From Torreya grandis (Eukaryota; Streptophyta; Pinopsida; Cupressales; Taxaceae): a stretch of DNA of 64,000 nt. The notes under the pieces were generated by a model. That model did not search any database. It was not told the origin of the DNA and worked only from the letters and a program-made list of their open reading frames with translations. Numbering within the stretch: position 1 is the stretch's first letter; each line of letters begins with the position of its first letter. The stretch spans positions 2,409,501 through 2,473,500 of the forward strand of contig JARHVA010001174.1 in NCBI GenBank assembly GCA_037957365.1, read 5' to 3'. Below, piece by piece: positions 45,759 to 58,599 of this stretch. A program made the position numbers and the translations under genes.

Positions 45759-47032
45759 TGGGTTTACTTTATTTTGGGTTAAATATATAAATAAGATAAT
45801 TTTTTTGATTATTTAGATTGTCTAAGATATGTCTAAAATAAGTAATATGAATGTTACAAGTAGATGTTCAATTGCACTTTACTATTTATATAAATTACTA
45901 AGAGGACTAGGGTACTTCACTTGTTATTGAATTATTCTGGTTTGAGAGTGTCTACAAATGGAAAAGAAGACAAATGGATCTAGAGTCACTTAGCTCTTGA
46001 AACTGACCGTCTGGACCTACCTCAATGAATCCATCAACAAGTGGATGCCTATGTTAGATGAAGGCATCTTAATCATGACATAAATGTCCCTATACCCTGT
46101 GCCTAACTATTTCATCACAATTCATTGCACCTGCTTGTAAAATATTATTTTGTGCAATATCATATGTTTTTTGGTCCACAAGTCCAAAAAAACTATCCCT
46201 TCACTTCAAAACCTTATCACCTCTTTTGACACTAGGTTTAGGCTTGCAAAAGGGAAATAAATATGGATTGAACTATACCAACCACCCCTCATTGAGTGGC
46301 TGAGCACTGCCTACATTTCCAATAATCCAAAGATGGCTCAAACCACACGTATTTCTCATAGTTAGGTGTTTATGTGCAATAATGATGCTTTAGTATAGAT
46401 ACAAGCTGTAATCTAGCTTTTGACACTTGAAAATAGAAAACTTGACTTGGATTATGTGCTTTAGACTTGGTTAGGTCTTGCTCCTTGTAATTGTTTTCTA
46501 ATTTTGAATATTTAGGATAGTCATTCTCAATGTAAAAGTGATAGCTATATGCTTTCTTGGTACTTTATAGGTGAGCGCTAGATGGGGAGTAGGCTTAGAC
46601 CTACTGTATATAAATATATGATTTTTTGGGTAACTTATCATGCCAATGACATGCATATTGTACCGACTAACCAATAAGGATGATTTGAATTTTAAAAAAA
46701 GACCATCATTAGAAATGTAGACAAGTCTGACACATGTGGATTACTTCCAAAATCTGAAGCCATCTGAGTATGGCCGAAGGAGTATAGAAAGTAATAAAAC
46801 AATTATCTAATGATCAAGAGAGACTTTTATTAGGATAATAATTATATTAGGCACAAACTAGGAAATTCATGTAGGTGACTGATAGAAAATCAATAAGGTC
46901 ATAACCATAAAAGGCAAGTGAATAGGAGAGAAGGGTGTACAAGAACCATATGTGTGTACAAAATTCATGTAAGGTAAATATAGGTCAATATTGACATTGT
47001 CAAGTGTCTAATACCAAATGTTAGTGTCTACA
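45759..47032 (-). repeat. Left (3') LTR of C
   Basis: Ends gtgtctaca. Homologous to 52004-53277 throughout and, over its last 650 bases, to 5810-6451. Confidence 0.75.
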
Positions 47033-49400
47033 AATGCCCCTTTTTTCTATTTTTAAAATGCTAGAGTAAAAGGATAAAGATATCACATACCTTAGTGTGT
47101 AAACACACCTATCTTTAGTATAAGGCTCCAAGTGTCCGTCTTGGTCTATGCAAACATATAAGTGGTTGAACTATGTTTTCCTATGAAGCCTTGGAGATTG
47201 GTGGGATTATGCCCCAATGGATAATGTCATGGGGTGATTATGTCCAAGGTAGATGCCACTTGTTAGAACCATAGGTTGGGAAGATAAATGTACTAGCCCT
47301 CATGAATAAATAGTATCAATAGGCCATTGAACAATGCATAACTTCAACCACACTACTCATTTAATTAATCTTTAACTTCAATATGGAAGGTGGAGCCCCA
47401 TATTAGGCTTGTATTTATATTAAATCAACCACTACAGACTGAGTTTAGATTCAAAATGTTACCTTTAGTGACTTCAATACCCACTTGAAAATATAAAACT
47501 TCATGCATAAACAACATACATGCCCCATAGTCTAATCAACTATCCCAATCTGATAAATAATGCCATAAATATGTCACTTTTCCCTTAATCTGATAATTTA
47601 TCACTTGTGTACTTATACACTATTTGTATATGCCTCTAAATTTGTCTCAATCTATAAATATATATTCCATATTCTGAACCAAATTGATAATCAAAACCCT
47701 CTAAATCATGTAATCTATCTCAAAATATGAAATATCTATGTATGTAGGTTTGAGTTTCTATGACAAACCTATGAATATGCCTTGGTTTGAGGTGAGGAAT
47801 ATAGCCTATGAATTATTCATCACAAAATTAAAGAGTTAAACACATCATGTTATATATAAATATGTAAACTTATAAATCATGTGCCAACATGTGGAGAATA
47901 TGTCATTATAGTATATGTAGATCATCAAAACATATATGAAACATGTATCCTAAGACACAAGTGTTCATGTCAAGATGGATATAATAATTAAGCAACTATT
48001 AGTAATCACCACAAATATAAGCATTGAATAGTAATCCACATAGAAAGATGCATGATATATATCATGTCACCACACATAATTAGGAATTATATGGATCATG
48101 GCACCAAAATCTTAGCAATAAATCCTAAATTTATCCACACATATGCACACAAAATGTTATAGCCATGATGCACACAAAATAACACTATATGTCACGTAGA
48201 AGAAGAGACACACATAGTACACCTAATAAACATACAATGTCACACAAGGCAAGATCTAGACACAATGATAAATCAATATTACATTATGAATAATCAATGT
48301 CATGCAACAAGGCAAGGGCCATACAAACAAAAGAGTCCTACAATGATACACTCGATCAAGCAATGTCACACAATAAGCAAGAGCCATACAAATAAAGAGT
48401 CATACAATGATAGACTCAATTAATCATGTCACACAATAAGGCAAGAGCCTCACAAATTACAATCAATTGATTAACTTGTATTAAATAATATATCAATAAT
48501 TAAATATACAAACATGTCATGCTAGTCTACACCATCAATCCATGTCAATGTTACAACATAGAAAAATAGACTATCCATGAAATGTAGCACTATAAATAAT
48601 ATAAGTAAGATCAAAGCATATTTAAGTAATCAATGTAGCTCAACATGTTAAATATAAATATCGTAGAAAGATATAACCAATAATAATTTGATCTATATAA
48701 CGAGATGCTCTTAGGATTGACATGGCCCCTAGGTGTAGGAATGTCTCGTATATGTACATACATATATCATGCATAACTTGTATGTCCTAAATTTCACTCA
48801 TGTATACTATGAAATGCATGTACATATGGAAAATGATAAGTAATATATTAAACATGTGATAAATAACATAAATCAATGTAATAGCTAGCACAACATGTTA
48901 TGTTTAGGCCATGATTTTTTATTTTTTGGAATATCTTAAATTTTTAGATTTTTGAAATATATATTTTTATATATTTTAATTATTTTATGATTATGTTCAT
49001 GTTAACCAATGTTCTCATCTACGGGATGCTCACTTGTAGGTCATGTATCAAACTATGGGAATGGTAAGATATCATGAACTAATATCACCATATGTATATG
49101 TATCTAAATTTGAGGGGTGATCTTGTGTTGTAATATATCCACCATTATCATCATGAGTCATAGGACCCTATGCATGATTAGTTACCCTAGAAACCATAGT
49201 ATCATGTGGAATCTATTGTATAATAAAAACATGTGCTTTTGTTCATTGTGGAATAGGTAGAACTATCTGTAACACTATCTTAGGATGTGATGGAGTGGAT
49301 AATGGTTGTTGTGAGTCATGAATAAACATCTGATTTAATGGGAATTGAAGCATTGGTTTTCTAAGAAATTCAATTACCTTCCTTTGATTTATCTACATAG
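47033..49400 (-). mobile_element. Non-coding internal region of C with repeats
   Basis: 48234-48456 has about three imperfect units of some 65-70 bases (caatgtcacacaataaggca, agagccatacaaat, tcatacaatgata). Between 47033 and 48200 there is sequence shared with C' (6452-7370) but no recognisable product. Confidence 0.6.
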
Positions 49401-49407
49401 GATGAAC

Positions 49408-49881
49408 TTAAATAGGTTGTATAACTAACTGTGATGGTGATGGGGGTGGATGAAATGCCTCTATTTGAATATGATACTCATATAAAATACTTGAAACTAT
49501 AACCACCCTATTTCCATGTATATACTTCACACATCTATATACTGAAGGTGGTATTGCATAGATCTTGTGTATCCAATGACTTCCTAACAACATGTCAAAT
49601 GTCATTGTACTTGGTCAAATTAATAATGAAGTAGCACCTAGTGCATGACCCACCTTAAGTGCTAACATAATACTCCAAACATCGTCATGTCTTTTTCTAT
49701 TGAATCCTTTTACTATCTTGGTTGTACTCATAAAATCATCATGTGTATATCCAAGACTAGTAAGGAGTGTCATGGTGCAAACATTTTCATTTGAGCCATT
49801 GCCTACCATGACACTATGTATGGGTTTTGAATCAATGTAGTCATGTACAATTAATGATGTGTAACTAGAATCATCATCCAC
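49408..49881 (-). pseudogene. Protease-like segment of element C
   Basis: Minus strand. The first frame (49615-49881) has SVMVGNGSNENVC (the catalytic Asp changed to Gly) and LLTSLGY. The second (49408-49605) has MLLGSHWIHKIYAIPP and YRCVKYIHGNRVV. Similar in order and wording to 40300-40700 in B. A stop or shift separates the two frames. Confidence 0.6.
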
Positions 49882-50475
49882 AATCTCATTATCATCAAAT
49901 GTAATTGTAGGTCATTATACAAATATTATTATAAGTGTACCAATAGTATTATCCAATGGATGCTCATATGTCGATGGAGGAGGATATGCATTATAAGTCA
50001 TATGAATCTCAAAATTATTCTTATTTTTTATTTTCACATGGTTAAGAAAGGGATCGGAAAGAAAAATCAACTTTGCATTCGCATTAGGTTTTAGCACTAA
50101 ATCATTCATAGTTGTATTGAAATTGTTAATCTCAATAGTGTTATCATCAATGAGATCTTGAATTTTATGCCTTAGTAAAAAACATATATTCGTAGAATGT
50201 TAAAGACATCAATGATAGTCATAATATGCATTGTTGTTTTATCCCTTAGGTTAAGGCCTACTCATATCAACCACCTTTTGAGTAGGGAGAGATATAAGGT
50301 TGCACTTGTAACCTCTATAATAGTTTATGAGGATGTTCAAGTAATTGTGAAAATTGCCTCCTTTGTGGAGTGAATAGGAAAAATTGATTAGTAAGTTGTT
50401 ATACTTTATTAATTGTTATTTTTACCTCATTTTTAGTATCATTATTTTGGCCTTATAACTTGGTTTTATTTGAAA

Positions 50476-51000
50476 CTATGAAGTTGAAGTAATTAGAGGA
50501 TTAACCACATAGTTTAGCTTATTTAAATATATGAGATTAACTTCTTGATCCCTAACTATATGGCATAAGTCATCAAAATAATTGAATCTCTTGAACATAG
50601 TAGACTCATGAATAAGAGAAAGATAACTTTGATTGAAGATATATTTTAACTCATTTTCAACCATGGGATTTTTTTATCTTATAAAGCATGGTCTTGTACC
50701 AAAGCACATAGTCACTGATTGGTTCATTGGATCCTTGATTAAGCTTTACAATTTGAACATATGACAATTTATCATTGATATTGATTAAAATTTGTGTTAT
50801 AAACCAATCGACCAAAGGATTAAATGTATGAATGATTGGAATGAGATACCATATAATCAACACAAAGCATATTCTTTAAGGCTTCACATAAATAACTTAG
50901 TCACTAACTTTTGATTGGAGGTATAGTCTAAACATGTTGCATTAATGGATCTTAGATGTTGCTTTGGATCACCTTTACCATCATATAATGTAGATTAAGA
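50476..51000 (-). pseudogene. Gag fragment of element C
   Basis: Minus strand. The stretch near 50960 is a decayed counterpart of the gag N-terminal DGKGD region, followed by FNPLVDWFITQILININDKLSYVQIVKLNQGSNEPISDYVLWYKT (50657-50863, quoted in parts). The next frame, 50476-50664, gives NELKYIFNQSYLSLIHESTMF and FDDLCHIVRDQEV. It aligns with B's gag (FININDKITYAQ, NEPIADYVL, LCHIVKERWV), with frameshifts between blocks. Confidence 0.75.
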
Positions 51001-52003
51001 GATATGAAACCTATAGGTAAGGGATAAGTTGAAATATTTGGGGATAATGCATTATGAATTAATGCACAAGAATAAGTGGAATAACTTATTCTAGAAGCAC
51101 CCTGCTCTAACTATAACACCTTAGCTTGCAAATATATAGCAATCTACATAAACGATTATGTAGTAGGCATGGATGGTGATATTAAATGAGTATAAATCAT
51201 ATGAGGTACATAAGTCTCTTTTGTAAATATAGGCACTAAAATTTGATAAAAACCTTGTGTTTCCCCCACACCATCAATGGGCATCATATGTGTAGACATA
51301 TGAATAGTAATAATGGTAGTAGTAGTTTTAACACCTATTGTAGATCCATCACCTCTAAAAGGATGATTAATAATGTTTAAGGGGTCATTTTTTCTTCATA
51401 TGTGCCAATCTTAGCCTTGTATGCATTTTAACCTCTAGGATTACCTTCAAGACTTAATCCAAGTCATGATATTGTTGACAAATTCAATTTTGAAAGCAGG
51501 CCAATGTTTGAACTTGCTTAGGATCTACCTCCTATATAGTCATCAACATGGATTTTATATTGGTAATCATTATTATCTTGATTAATATTTTCTAAATCAG
51601 GTATTTCATCTTTGACAATATGGCCTTATACTTATGTATGCTCATTATTAGCACTTGCATCAAAATAAGGAGGATGAGGAATAAGCATTTCATTTATTTT
51701 ATCCATTTTAGTTTGAATCAAAATAATATGATTATGCTCAATTTCAACACCACTTAACCTAGCACTTCACCTTAGAGGGACAAATGAACTAGCTTTCTTT
51801 GATTGGATAGAATAAGATCATGACAATATGGTGAAGGCCAAGGTTAAGATGAAAAATAATAATTGCCTTAATGTATGAGGAACTTACAAATCAGATCTAA
51901 AACTCGAAGATAAAAACATAAAATCTCTAAGAAATAATGATGAAACCCTAAGGGAAAACCTAGGTTTTTGATGTGCTCAATATAAGGATCGGCTTCACCA
52001 ATA

Positions 52004-53277
52004 TGTTTTACCTTATTTTTTATTTAATTATCTAAACAAGATAGAACTTTTGAATATTCACATTGTCTAACATATGTCTAAAATAAACAAATCTGAATGC
52101 TACAAGTAGAAGTTTAATTATACTTTACTATTTTTGGAAAGTATTAAGATGACCAGGGTATTTATCTTGTTATTGATTTGTTTTCATTTTATATTGTGTA
52201 GGAGGTAGAAAAGATTGAAAATGGATCTGGAGTCACTTAGATCTACAATCCAACTATCTAGACTTGCCTAGGTGAATCTAGAAACAACTAGACTCATGTA
52301 TTGGACTTATCTGTATGAATCCTAAAAAAAATGTCTCTATGACATGTTCTTGATTGATTCATCACAAATCATTATGCTTACTTGTATTAAAAAAATTATG
52401 CAATATTAGAATATCATTGTGTATAATTCCATAAAATCTTTTTCTTTTACTTCAAAACCATATCTTCACTTTCGAAACTAGGTTCAATCCTTCAAATGGG
52501 AAGAGAGATGGGTTGATCTAACCCCAACCACCCCTCACTAAGTGGTTTCACACTACCTATGTTTCTAATACTTTAAAGAGGGCTCAAATATCATGGAGTT
52601 ATTCTAGTTTGGTATATGTGTGTAACAATGCTCTTTTAGTATGGATGCAACATGTAATATAGCATTCAAGACTTGATAATGGAAAAATTAACTTGGGTTA
52701 GGTACTTTAGACTTGAATAAGGCCTCCTCCTTGTGACTAGTGTTTTATTTATGAGGTTTAGGGTAATCCTTCTCAATGTGCAATTAGTAGATATATGTTT
52801 GCTTTGTACTTCCTAGGTGAGTGCTAGATGAGGAATAAGCTTAGACCTACTATGTATAAATAGAGGACCCTTTGAGTAACTTCTTATGCCATCGACATGT
52901 GAAACATATGGGCCAACCCATAAATATGAATTGAATTTGTAAAATGACTATTGCTATGTGCACAGACAAATATGGGATAGGTGGACAATTTTAAAAATCC
53001 AGAGCCTCCTAAGTATGATCGAAGGAGTCCATAATGTAGAGAGAAAATGATTAGATGATCATGAGACATTATAATGAGGATAATAAGAAAATAAGGCACA
53101 TAATAGGGAGTTATTCTAGGTGACTAATAAAAAATAAGGAAGGTCAGGCACATAGAAATCAAGTAGATAGGAGTGAAGGGTGTGCAAGAGACTTATGTGT
53201 ATGCACAAGTCATGTAAGGTAAAGATAGGTCAAGCCAGACATTTTTAAATGTCTAATACCATATTTTAATGTCTAAA
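52004..53277 (-). repeat. Right (5') LTR of C
   Basis: Starts TGTTTTACC and ends gtctaaa, where the left copy has gtctaca. A primer-binding-like cttcacca lies immediately left on the plus strand. Confidence 0.75.
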
Positions 53278-54099
53278 ATAACCTTTTAATTAGAGTTTAT
53301 AAGCTCAAGATACATTTTATCATCAATCAAGGTGACATAGTCTAGCTCTTATTAATTAGTGAAATGAATAAATTGGAAGTTTCTTCCTCATATTTTTATG
53401 ATGTAAAAATTGTTTGGGAAAAAATTTAAAATAGGTAAAAGTTTAATTATGTAAAAAAGAAGAAAGAAAGAACCATGTTGAGTTTTTCATCTTGTAAATG
53501 GAATATCAAAATAATGTGATGGAATTGTTGATTGTAGTAAAATAAATAAGAAACTAATTTCATGTCATTAATGATAAATGTATTACTTATGATTGTTTTT
53601 AATTCTACATTGCCAATAAATTGTTTAAATTTTATGATAATTTTTTATCTACACTCTAGATCTAAATACTATGAATAATGAATTGATCCACTTGTCATAA
53701 TATTTATAACTTTGTTATACTTTTTCCTCGATTATATAAGGAAAGAAGGCATTGACTATATGTGGGGATTTTGTGTACATCCTAGATTTTGTGCCACATG
53801 CATACCCATATATTTAAAGCTCATATATATCACACAAATGACATGAACACTCACCTGAGACACAAAGAGAGTACTGAGTCATAGTTAAGTCAATCACATG
53901 AATATTTCATAATTTTACTCTACTTATTTAATAAATTGAAAGACTATAGTTTTTTAATACATGCATATATATGACATCACTTGTAGCCGATTTCAACTAA
54001 CACTTGAATGTTTAACATGTGAGCAACATAGTTGTTAGGAAATGAGTACGAGTATGATTACTGACACACCATTTATTATAAAAATTGGACAAAGGTATA
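53278..54099. other. Unassigned sequence
   Basis: The first 95 bases resemble 45598-45690. The remainder is AT-rich with no recognisable feature. Confidence 0.4.
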
Positions 54100-54205
54100 T
54101 GTATGTGTATATGTATATGTATATATATGTACATATACATAAATACATAGATATATACATACATATGTGTGTGTGCGTGTTTACACACACACACACACAC
54201 ACATA

Positions 54206-54278
<73 letters not shown>

Positions 54279-54376
54279 ATAGATACATACATACATACGT
54301 GTGTGTGTTTGTAAAAAATATATAAAGATATGTACTATGTAATGGCCATGACACTTTAAAAAAAAAAAAAAAAACA
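54100..54376. repeat. Compound AT/CA/TG microsatellite
   Basis: (AC)10 at 54182-54202, a short tatg spacer, (TG)34 at 54209-54276, flanked by (ATAC)-like runs and an A run (54358-54374). The CA and TG tracts can pair with each other. Confidence 0.95.
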
Positions 54377-54499
54377 TTAAAAATAAATTTTCAAGTTTTT
54401 TAAGTAAGGAAATTAGATGTGAACAAAAGATGAGTAATTATATTCATATTAATATTTGATATATCATCATATTAAGGGTCAAAAGTAATTTGTAACACA

Positions 54500-56668
54500 T
54501 TGAAATCTATAAAAATAAGCATGCTAAAAACAAAATTCACAAATGTGAACCTAAATCATATCTTATCTGATACAATAGGGTCAAATACCACGTCAATTAT
54601 GTCTAATAGGTCCTCCATCAAGATACTCTCTAGATATGCATCACTCTTAAGTTGTGGCTCCTTTGCAAGTAATATAATAGGGGGAAAATCATTGAGGCCA
54701 TTCATGTCATGCACATAATCAGTCAAGGATATGTTTGCTGCTCCATCAAGTAGATTTTGTTCCCATTTTGCTAAAATTACTTCCTTGTACCCTGAGTCTA
54801 CATGAGAAAAAAGACAAAACATGTTATGAAAGTACACTAGGTTATCTGCCTTCTTTGACCTTAGTAATTTCCTCTTCAATGAATGAGTTAAACCACAAGT
54901 ACTTTAATTCCTCTCAAAATATGATGAACTAGATACTTGTGAGAGTAATTGTATTGTAAATTATTATAATTCAAGGGATTCATTGCCATGGTTCCATCAC
55001 CACTCTATTGGTCCTTCTTTGCACGTATGTCATAAAAATCCTCCACTATAAAAAAATGTCAATGGTCAGGTGAAAACATGTTCTACTGAGTCCTGATATC
55101 ATAATCTTCCTATCCTCGACCATTAATCTTTTTCACCACAACCCAAAATTTCTTAATTACTTCTCCTCATATGGAACCCTCTTCTTAATGACTTTTGTAT
55201 CATACCACTTTGGAGTCAAAGTGTAATCAACAAAATGTAGAGGCATGTTACATTTGTTTCATATTCCATGTACCTTTTATTTAATCAAAGGATATAGAGA
55301 ATGATTCCTTAAGTCTATGATTTTTCTTATTATTTCATGCATAGAATCAATTTATTTGTAAACCTCCCCCAGACATGGCTTGCCTAAATCAATGAAATAA
55401 ATTACCTCACAAATGGGCTAAATAGAGTCAACAATAAATTTCACATCAGCCCAAAAATGGTAATCAAAGACCATCTCCCTCACCTCAATCACAGTCTTTT
55501 ATGTAGATTGTCTCTAAGCTACCCATGCATCACTAACTACAATGGAGCATAAGGTCCCTTTAATAGCATAAATATGGTCAAGAAGCATGAAAAATAAGCA
55601 AACCATATATCTATAGGTTTGATAAGTTCAACCTTGGATTTATTTTGATAAATAGCTTGTGTGTGGTGATGATTGCATTTAAACATATGTATTTACCTAC
55701 ATTTTCCAATAAATCATAAATCCACTAAAACATGCCAATGCTTTTGAACGAATTATTCAATTTGTGCATGCAACATGGTTTCCAAAATATATGTTTATAT
55801 TTTTTCTACACCAATAAACCATCTACGTTACAAACCACAACAACGTTTGTAACAAATTAGAGAACATGTGATGCCCCCAGCTCCTCAATTGCATGACATA
55901 ACTATTCTAAAGGAACTCTACATTTTATCTTCCCCTGAATAGTTAATTACCTTAAAAAATTAAGGGCCTTTAAACCAAGCTACCATAATGTTCAAAAGAT
56001 GATGGTTTCTAGTATCAGTCCAACCATCCATCAAAATGTTACATCCTTCTATAAACCACATTTTTTTTATTAGCACAATTTGTTACTCTATCCTTGTTTT
56101 TTATTTTTTAATAAGAGACGTGTGAAGCTTTTAATATCTAGGGGGTTTATACCCCTCCTTACATTGCTAATAGTACAAAAAATCTCCTCATAATAAGGTA
56201 AGTGAGCAACATTGAAGGGTATTCCATTCACATAGAAGGATGAAATTATTTCATCTACTACATCTCAACCATGCACATGGATCATGCTTCTAATGGGGTT
56301 CAAACTGACAATGTGTGGTCTCTTACAATAAAACCCCACATCCTCTACTACATGTCTAGAAGACACACTAGCTTTGATTTTGTTCTCATGGTTGTTATGA
56401 TAGGATGAGTTTGAGTTCAATTTGTGGTTGAATTGTGAGAGCTTAAAGGAGCCACTTTACATTTAATTCTTTCTTGTTCCCTCATTTCTTCATATCTTGC
56501 TTCTTCATTCAATAAAGGTTCAACCCTTTTCACCAGTGTTTTAAAAAAATGAGCCTTCACCCTCATGTAAGTGTCATGAAAAAGTTTCCCACAAAGTTTA
56601 TAGGTGTTCTTTGGTGTTTTGTCATTCCCTTTACGAATATGATAATAATACTTCCAAATTGCATACAA
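54500..56668 (-). pseudogene. hAT-family transposase fossil
   Basis: Minus strand. A BED-type zinc finger N-terminus at 56417-56668 has WKYYYHIRKG, YKLCGKLFHD and MRVKAHFFK. Near 56030 there is CNILMDGWTDTRN, the strand typical of the DUF659 region of plant hAT-like proteins. At 55700-55850 come HIFWKPCCMHKLNN and LLENVGKYI, the segment that carries the catalytic core of plant hAT-like sequences. 55100-55300 holds the KFWVVVKK-type segment. At 54556-54879 RKLLRSKKADNLVYFHNMF is the C-terminal dimerisation part. Many stops and shifts break the frame, so it cannot make a functional transposase. I could not locate the terminal repeats or an 8-bp target duplication. Confidence 0.8.
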
Positions 56669-56940
56669 TGATTATTTCCTTCCCCCTAAAATTTAACAAA
56701 AAAATAGTAATTATAATTTAAATTTTATAAAAATGTATTAAAAAAATGTTAAAATTTAAAAACCTAAACTAAAATTAAATATTAATTTTTAAATTAAATA
56801 AATAAAATTTTATGATTTTAAAATTAAATTTAAAAATTAAAATTAATGATTTATAACTAAAATTAAATATTTTATATTACATATAATAAAATTAAAAATA
56901 TGTTAAATATGTATCCATTCTTTTAGATAAAGTGAAAACC
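56669..56940. other. Very AT-rich spacer
   Basis: Over 85% A+T, made of runs of aaattaaat; presumably the flank of the hAT fossil. No feature. Confidence 0.7.
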
Positions 56941-56949
56941 CCCATAAAG

Positions 56950-58060
56950 ATTAACAAAAATTACTGAAGAGATGGGCAAAGCTTTAAGAGCAAAAGCCAA
57001 GGATGCATGCAAGAGTTCTAGAGAGGTTTCTTCCCTTTTGAAGGAGGATTCATTGGTTATAAGCCCCAAGCCTATCCTTGAGAATGCATGCAAGAGCAAA
57101 GGAGTTCCAAATATTTTGCAAGAGGATCACCTAGAATAAGAACTCAAGCCAACCTCCCAGAGTGTAAAGAGGAGATTTGGTGAAGAAAATACTCATGGGA
57201 AAGCCTCATTCAAAGATATTTTTTTTAATCCCACTCATATGACTAACATAATGAATATGGATATATGAAAATAAGGACATGCAATAACTACAAATAAATA
57301 TTAAGGTTTGGGAAATGTTTATTTTCCTTCTCTTAAGCAAGGTTTTATTGTTGATAAATCAGTTGCTACCCTCATGATTTGCCCAAATAATAAGGAAACA
57401 TATGAGTTTGAAAATATTCTTAGTGAAAGAGGGATAATCTATAGATTTAATGGATTTTATCCTACTCTTATCAATATTCATGAATGGATAAGCCAACATT
57501 GGGCTCTTATCCTTATAGAAGAGGTGGAAATATTCCCTTATGCACAAGGTTTCTTCACTGCATTATTTTTAGACTAGTTTTAATGAGATGATATTCTCAA
57601 AAAGGGGCCCTAATTTCATAAGGGGGTGATATTGTTCATGAATTCTTCATTTCCAAACTTTGACCCCTTGAATAAAAACCTCTCCCACATTCTACTTTAG
57701 GTGAGGCTACCAAATTTTCCTTTGCACTTTTGGACCCTACCAAAACTAAAACAGATCGAATATGATATAGGTTTTTTTTTTTAGCTAAGACTCCTCAATA
57801 GAAGAAAGATTCAAATCAATGTGTTCCTGCATTTGTGTGTTTATGGACTTGAATAAAGGGATCCCTACTAAATTTTCATTAGTTTGGGGTGGTTCATCAA
57901 GAACCCAAAAGGTAGATTATGAAAATATTACTTTCAGATGTAGCCAATATTTTGAATATGGTCATTTGGCTATTACATGTCCACATCCACAGGCTCTAAG
58001 TCAAAACTCATTAGATAAGAACACTATCACAAGTGAAAATGGTTTCTAAGAGGTTTAAAG
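56950..58060 (+). pseudogene. LINE ORF1 fossil with zinc-knuckle remnant
   Basis: Plus-strand frames: 57308-57577 gives an YFPSLKQGFI, RFNGFYPTL and W-SQHWAL pattern. 57819-58049 gives VFMDLNKGIPTKF and then FRCSQYFEYGHLAITCP. The latter is the ARICVxIDLxxGLP and C-x2-C-x4-H-x4-C layout of DUF4283/zinc-knuckle proteins that form ORF1 of plant L1 elements. The second Cys of the knuckle is Tyr here. Shifts and stops separate the blocks. No ORF2 follows within view. Confidence 0.6.
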
Positions 58061-58364
58061 AAAGAGAAAATAGGAAGCTATTTGGTTGAAGGGAGCCACA
58101 ATGGACCACACATCATTTGATGCTATTGATCAAAAGAAAGAACCTAAGGAAGGAATGCTACCATAAACTCCCTTGGAAAAACTATAATAATCACAAAGTC
58201 TACAAAAAATGGAGATAATTGTGAATAACATGAAACTAATCAAGCCTCAAAACTAGAAGAGGTACAAAATTTGTAGATTCAAATCATCCTAAAAAATTTA
58301 GAGGGGAAAAATAAATTTCATTATTAATGGTTAATTTAGTAATCTTCATATTTTCAGTTTAATT

Positions 58365-58460
58365 ATGAGGATCACGTATGCATGTTTTGTTAATAGATGC
58401 ATGCATGCAATCTCTTTGAGTTACATGCATGCAAATATTCTTATGGATATTTTCATGCAT
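58365..58460. repeat. catgcatg-rich cluster
   Basis: Several catgcatg or tgcatgca octamers within 100 bases. Overlaps a 77-codon open frame with no recognised domain. Confidence 0.6.
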
Positions 58461-58599
58461 GTAATTATGGAAGTTTTCTATGATAGGAAAAACGTGTTGG
58501 CAGGATTGTTGGAAAGAGGATTCTGTGACTCTGAGGAGGAAAGTAATGATGTTATTCTAGAAAATAAAATGGTACATGTTGACCAAATTTTACCCTAGG

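Larger units (their letters stand above)
45759..53277 (-). mobile_element. LTR element C, gag-bearing, probably non-autonomous
   Basis: LTRs 45759-47032 and 52004-53277, each about 1274 bases. Shared phrases are catatgtctaaaata, gaatgctacaagtag, atggatct-gagtcactta, gacttgaa-atggaaaa and aagtgtctaata. Gag and a protease-like segment lie on the minus strand between them. No reverse transcriptase or integrase is visible. The minus-strand bases just inside the right LTR read tattggtgaagcc, a primer-binding-type start. The host duplication is not clean (tataa on the left, ataac or aataa on the right), so the borders could be a base or two off. Copies differ strongly, so it is old. Confidence 0.8.

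Noticed and set aside
48234..48456. CRISPR-like spaced repeats
   Set aside because: Imperfect tandem units within element C without unique spacers.
54012..54377. Long His-Thr or Cys-Val repeat frames
   Set aside because: Direct translation of the CA/TG microsatellite.
58365..58598. 77-codon plus-strand frame as a gene
   Set aside because: Starts in the catgcatg cluster, no domain, and neighbours are fossils; kept only as repeat.
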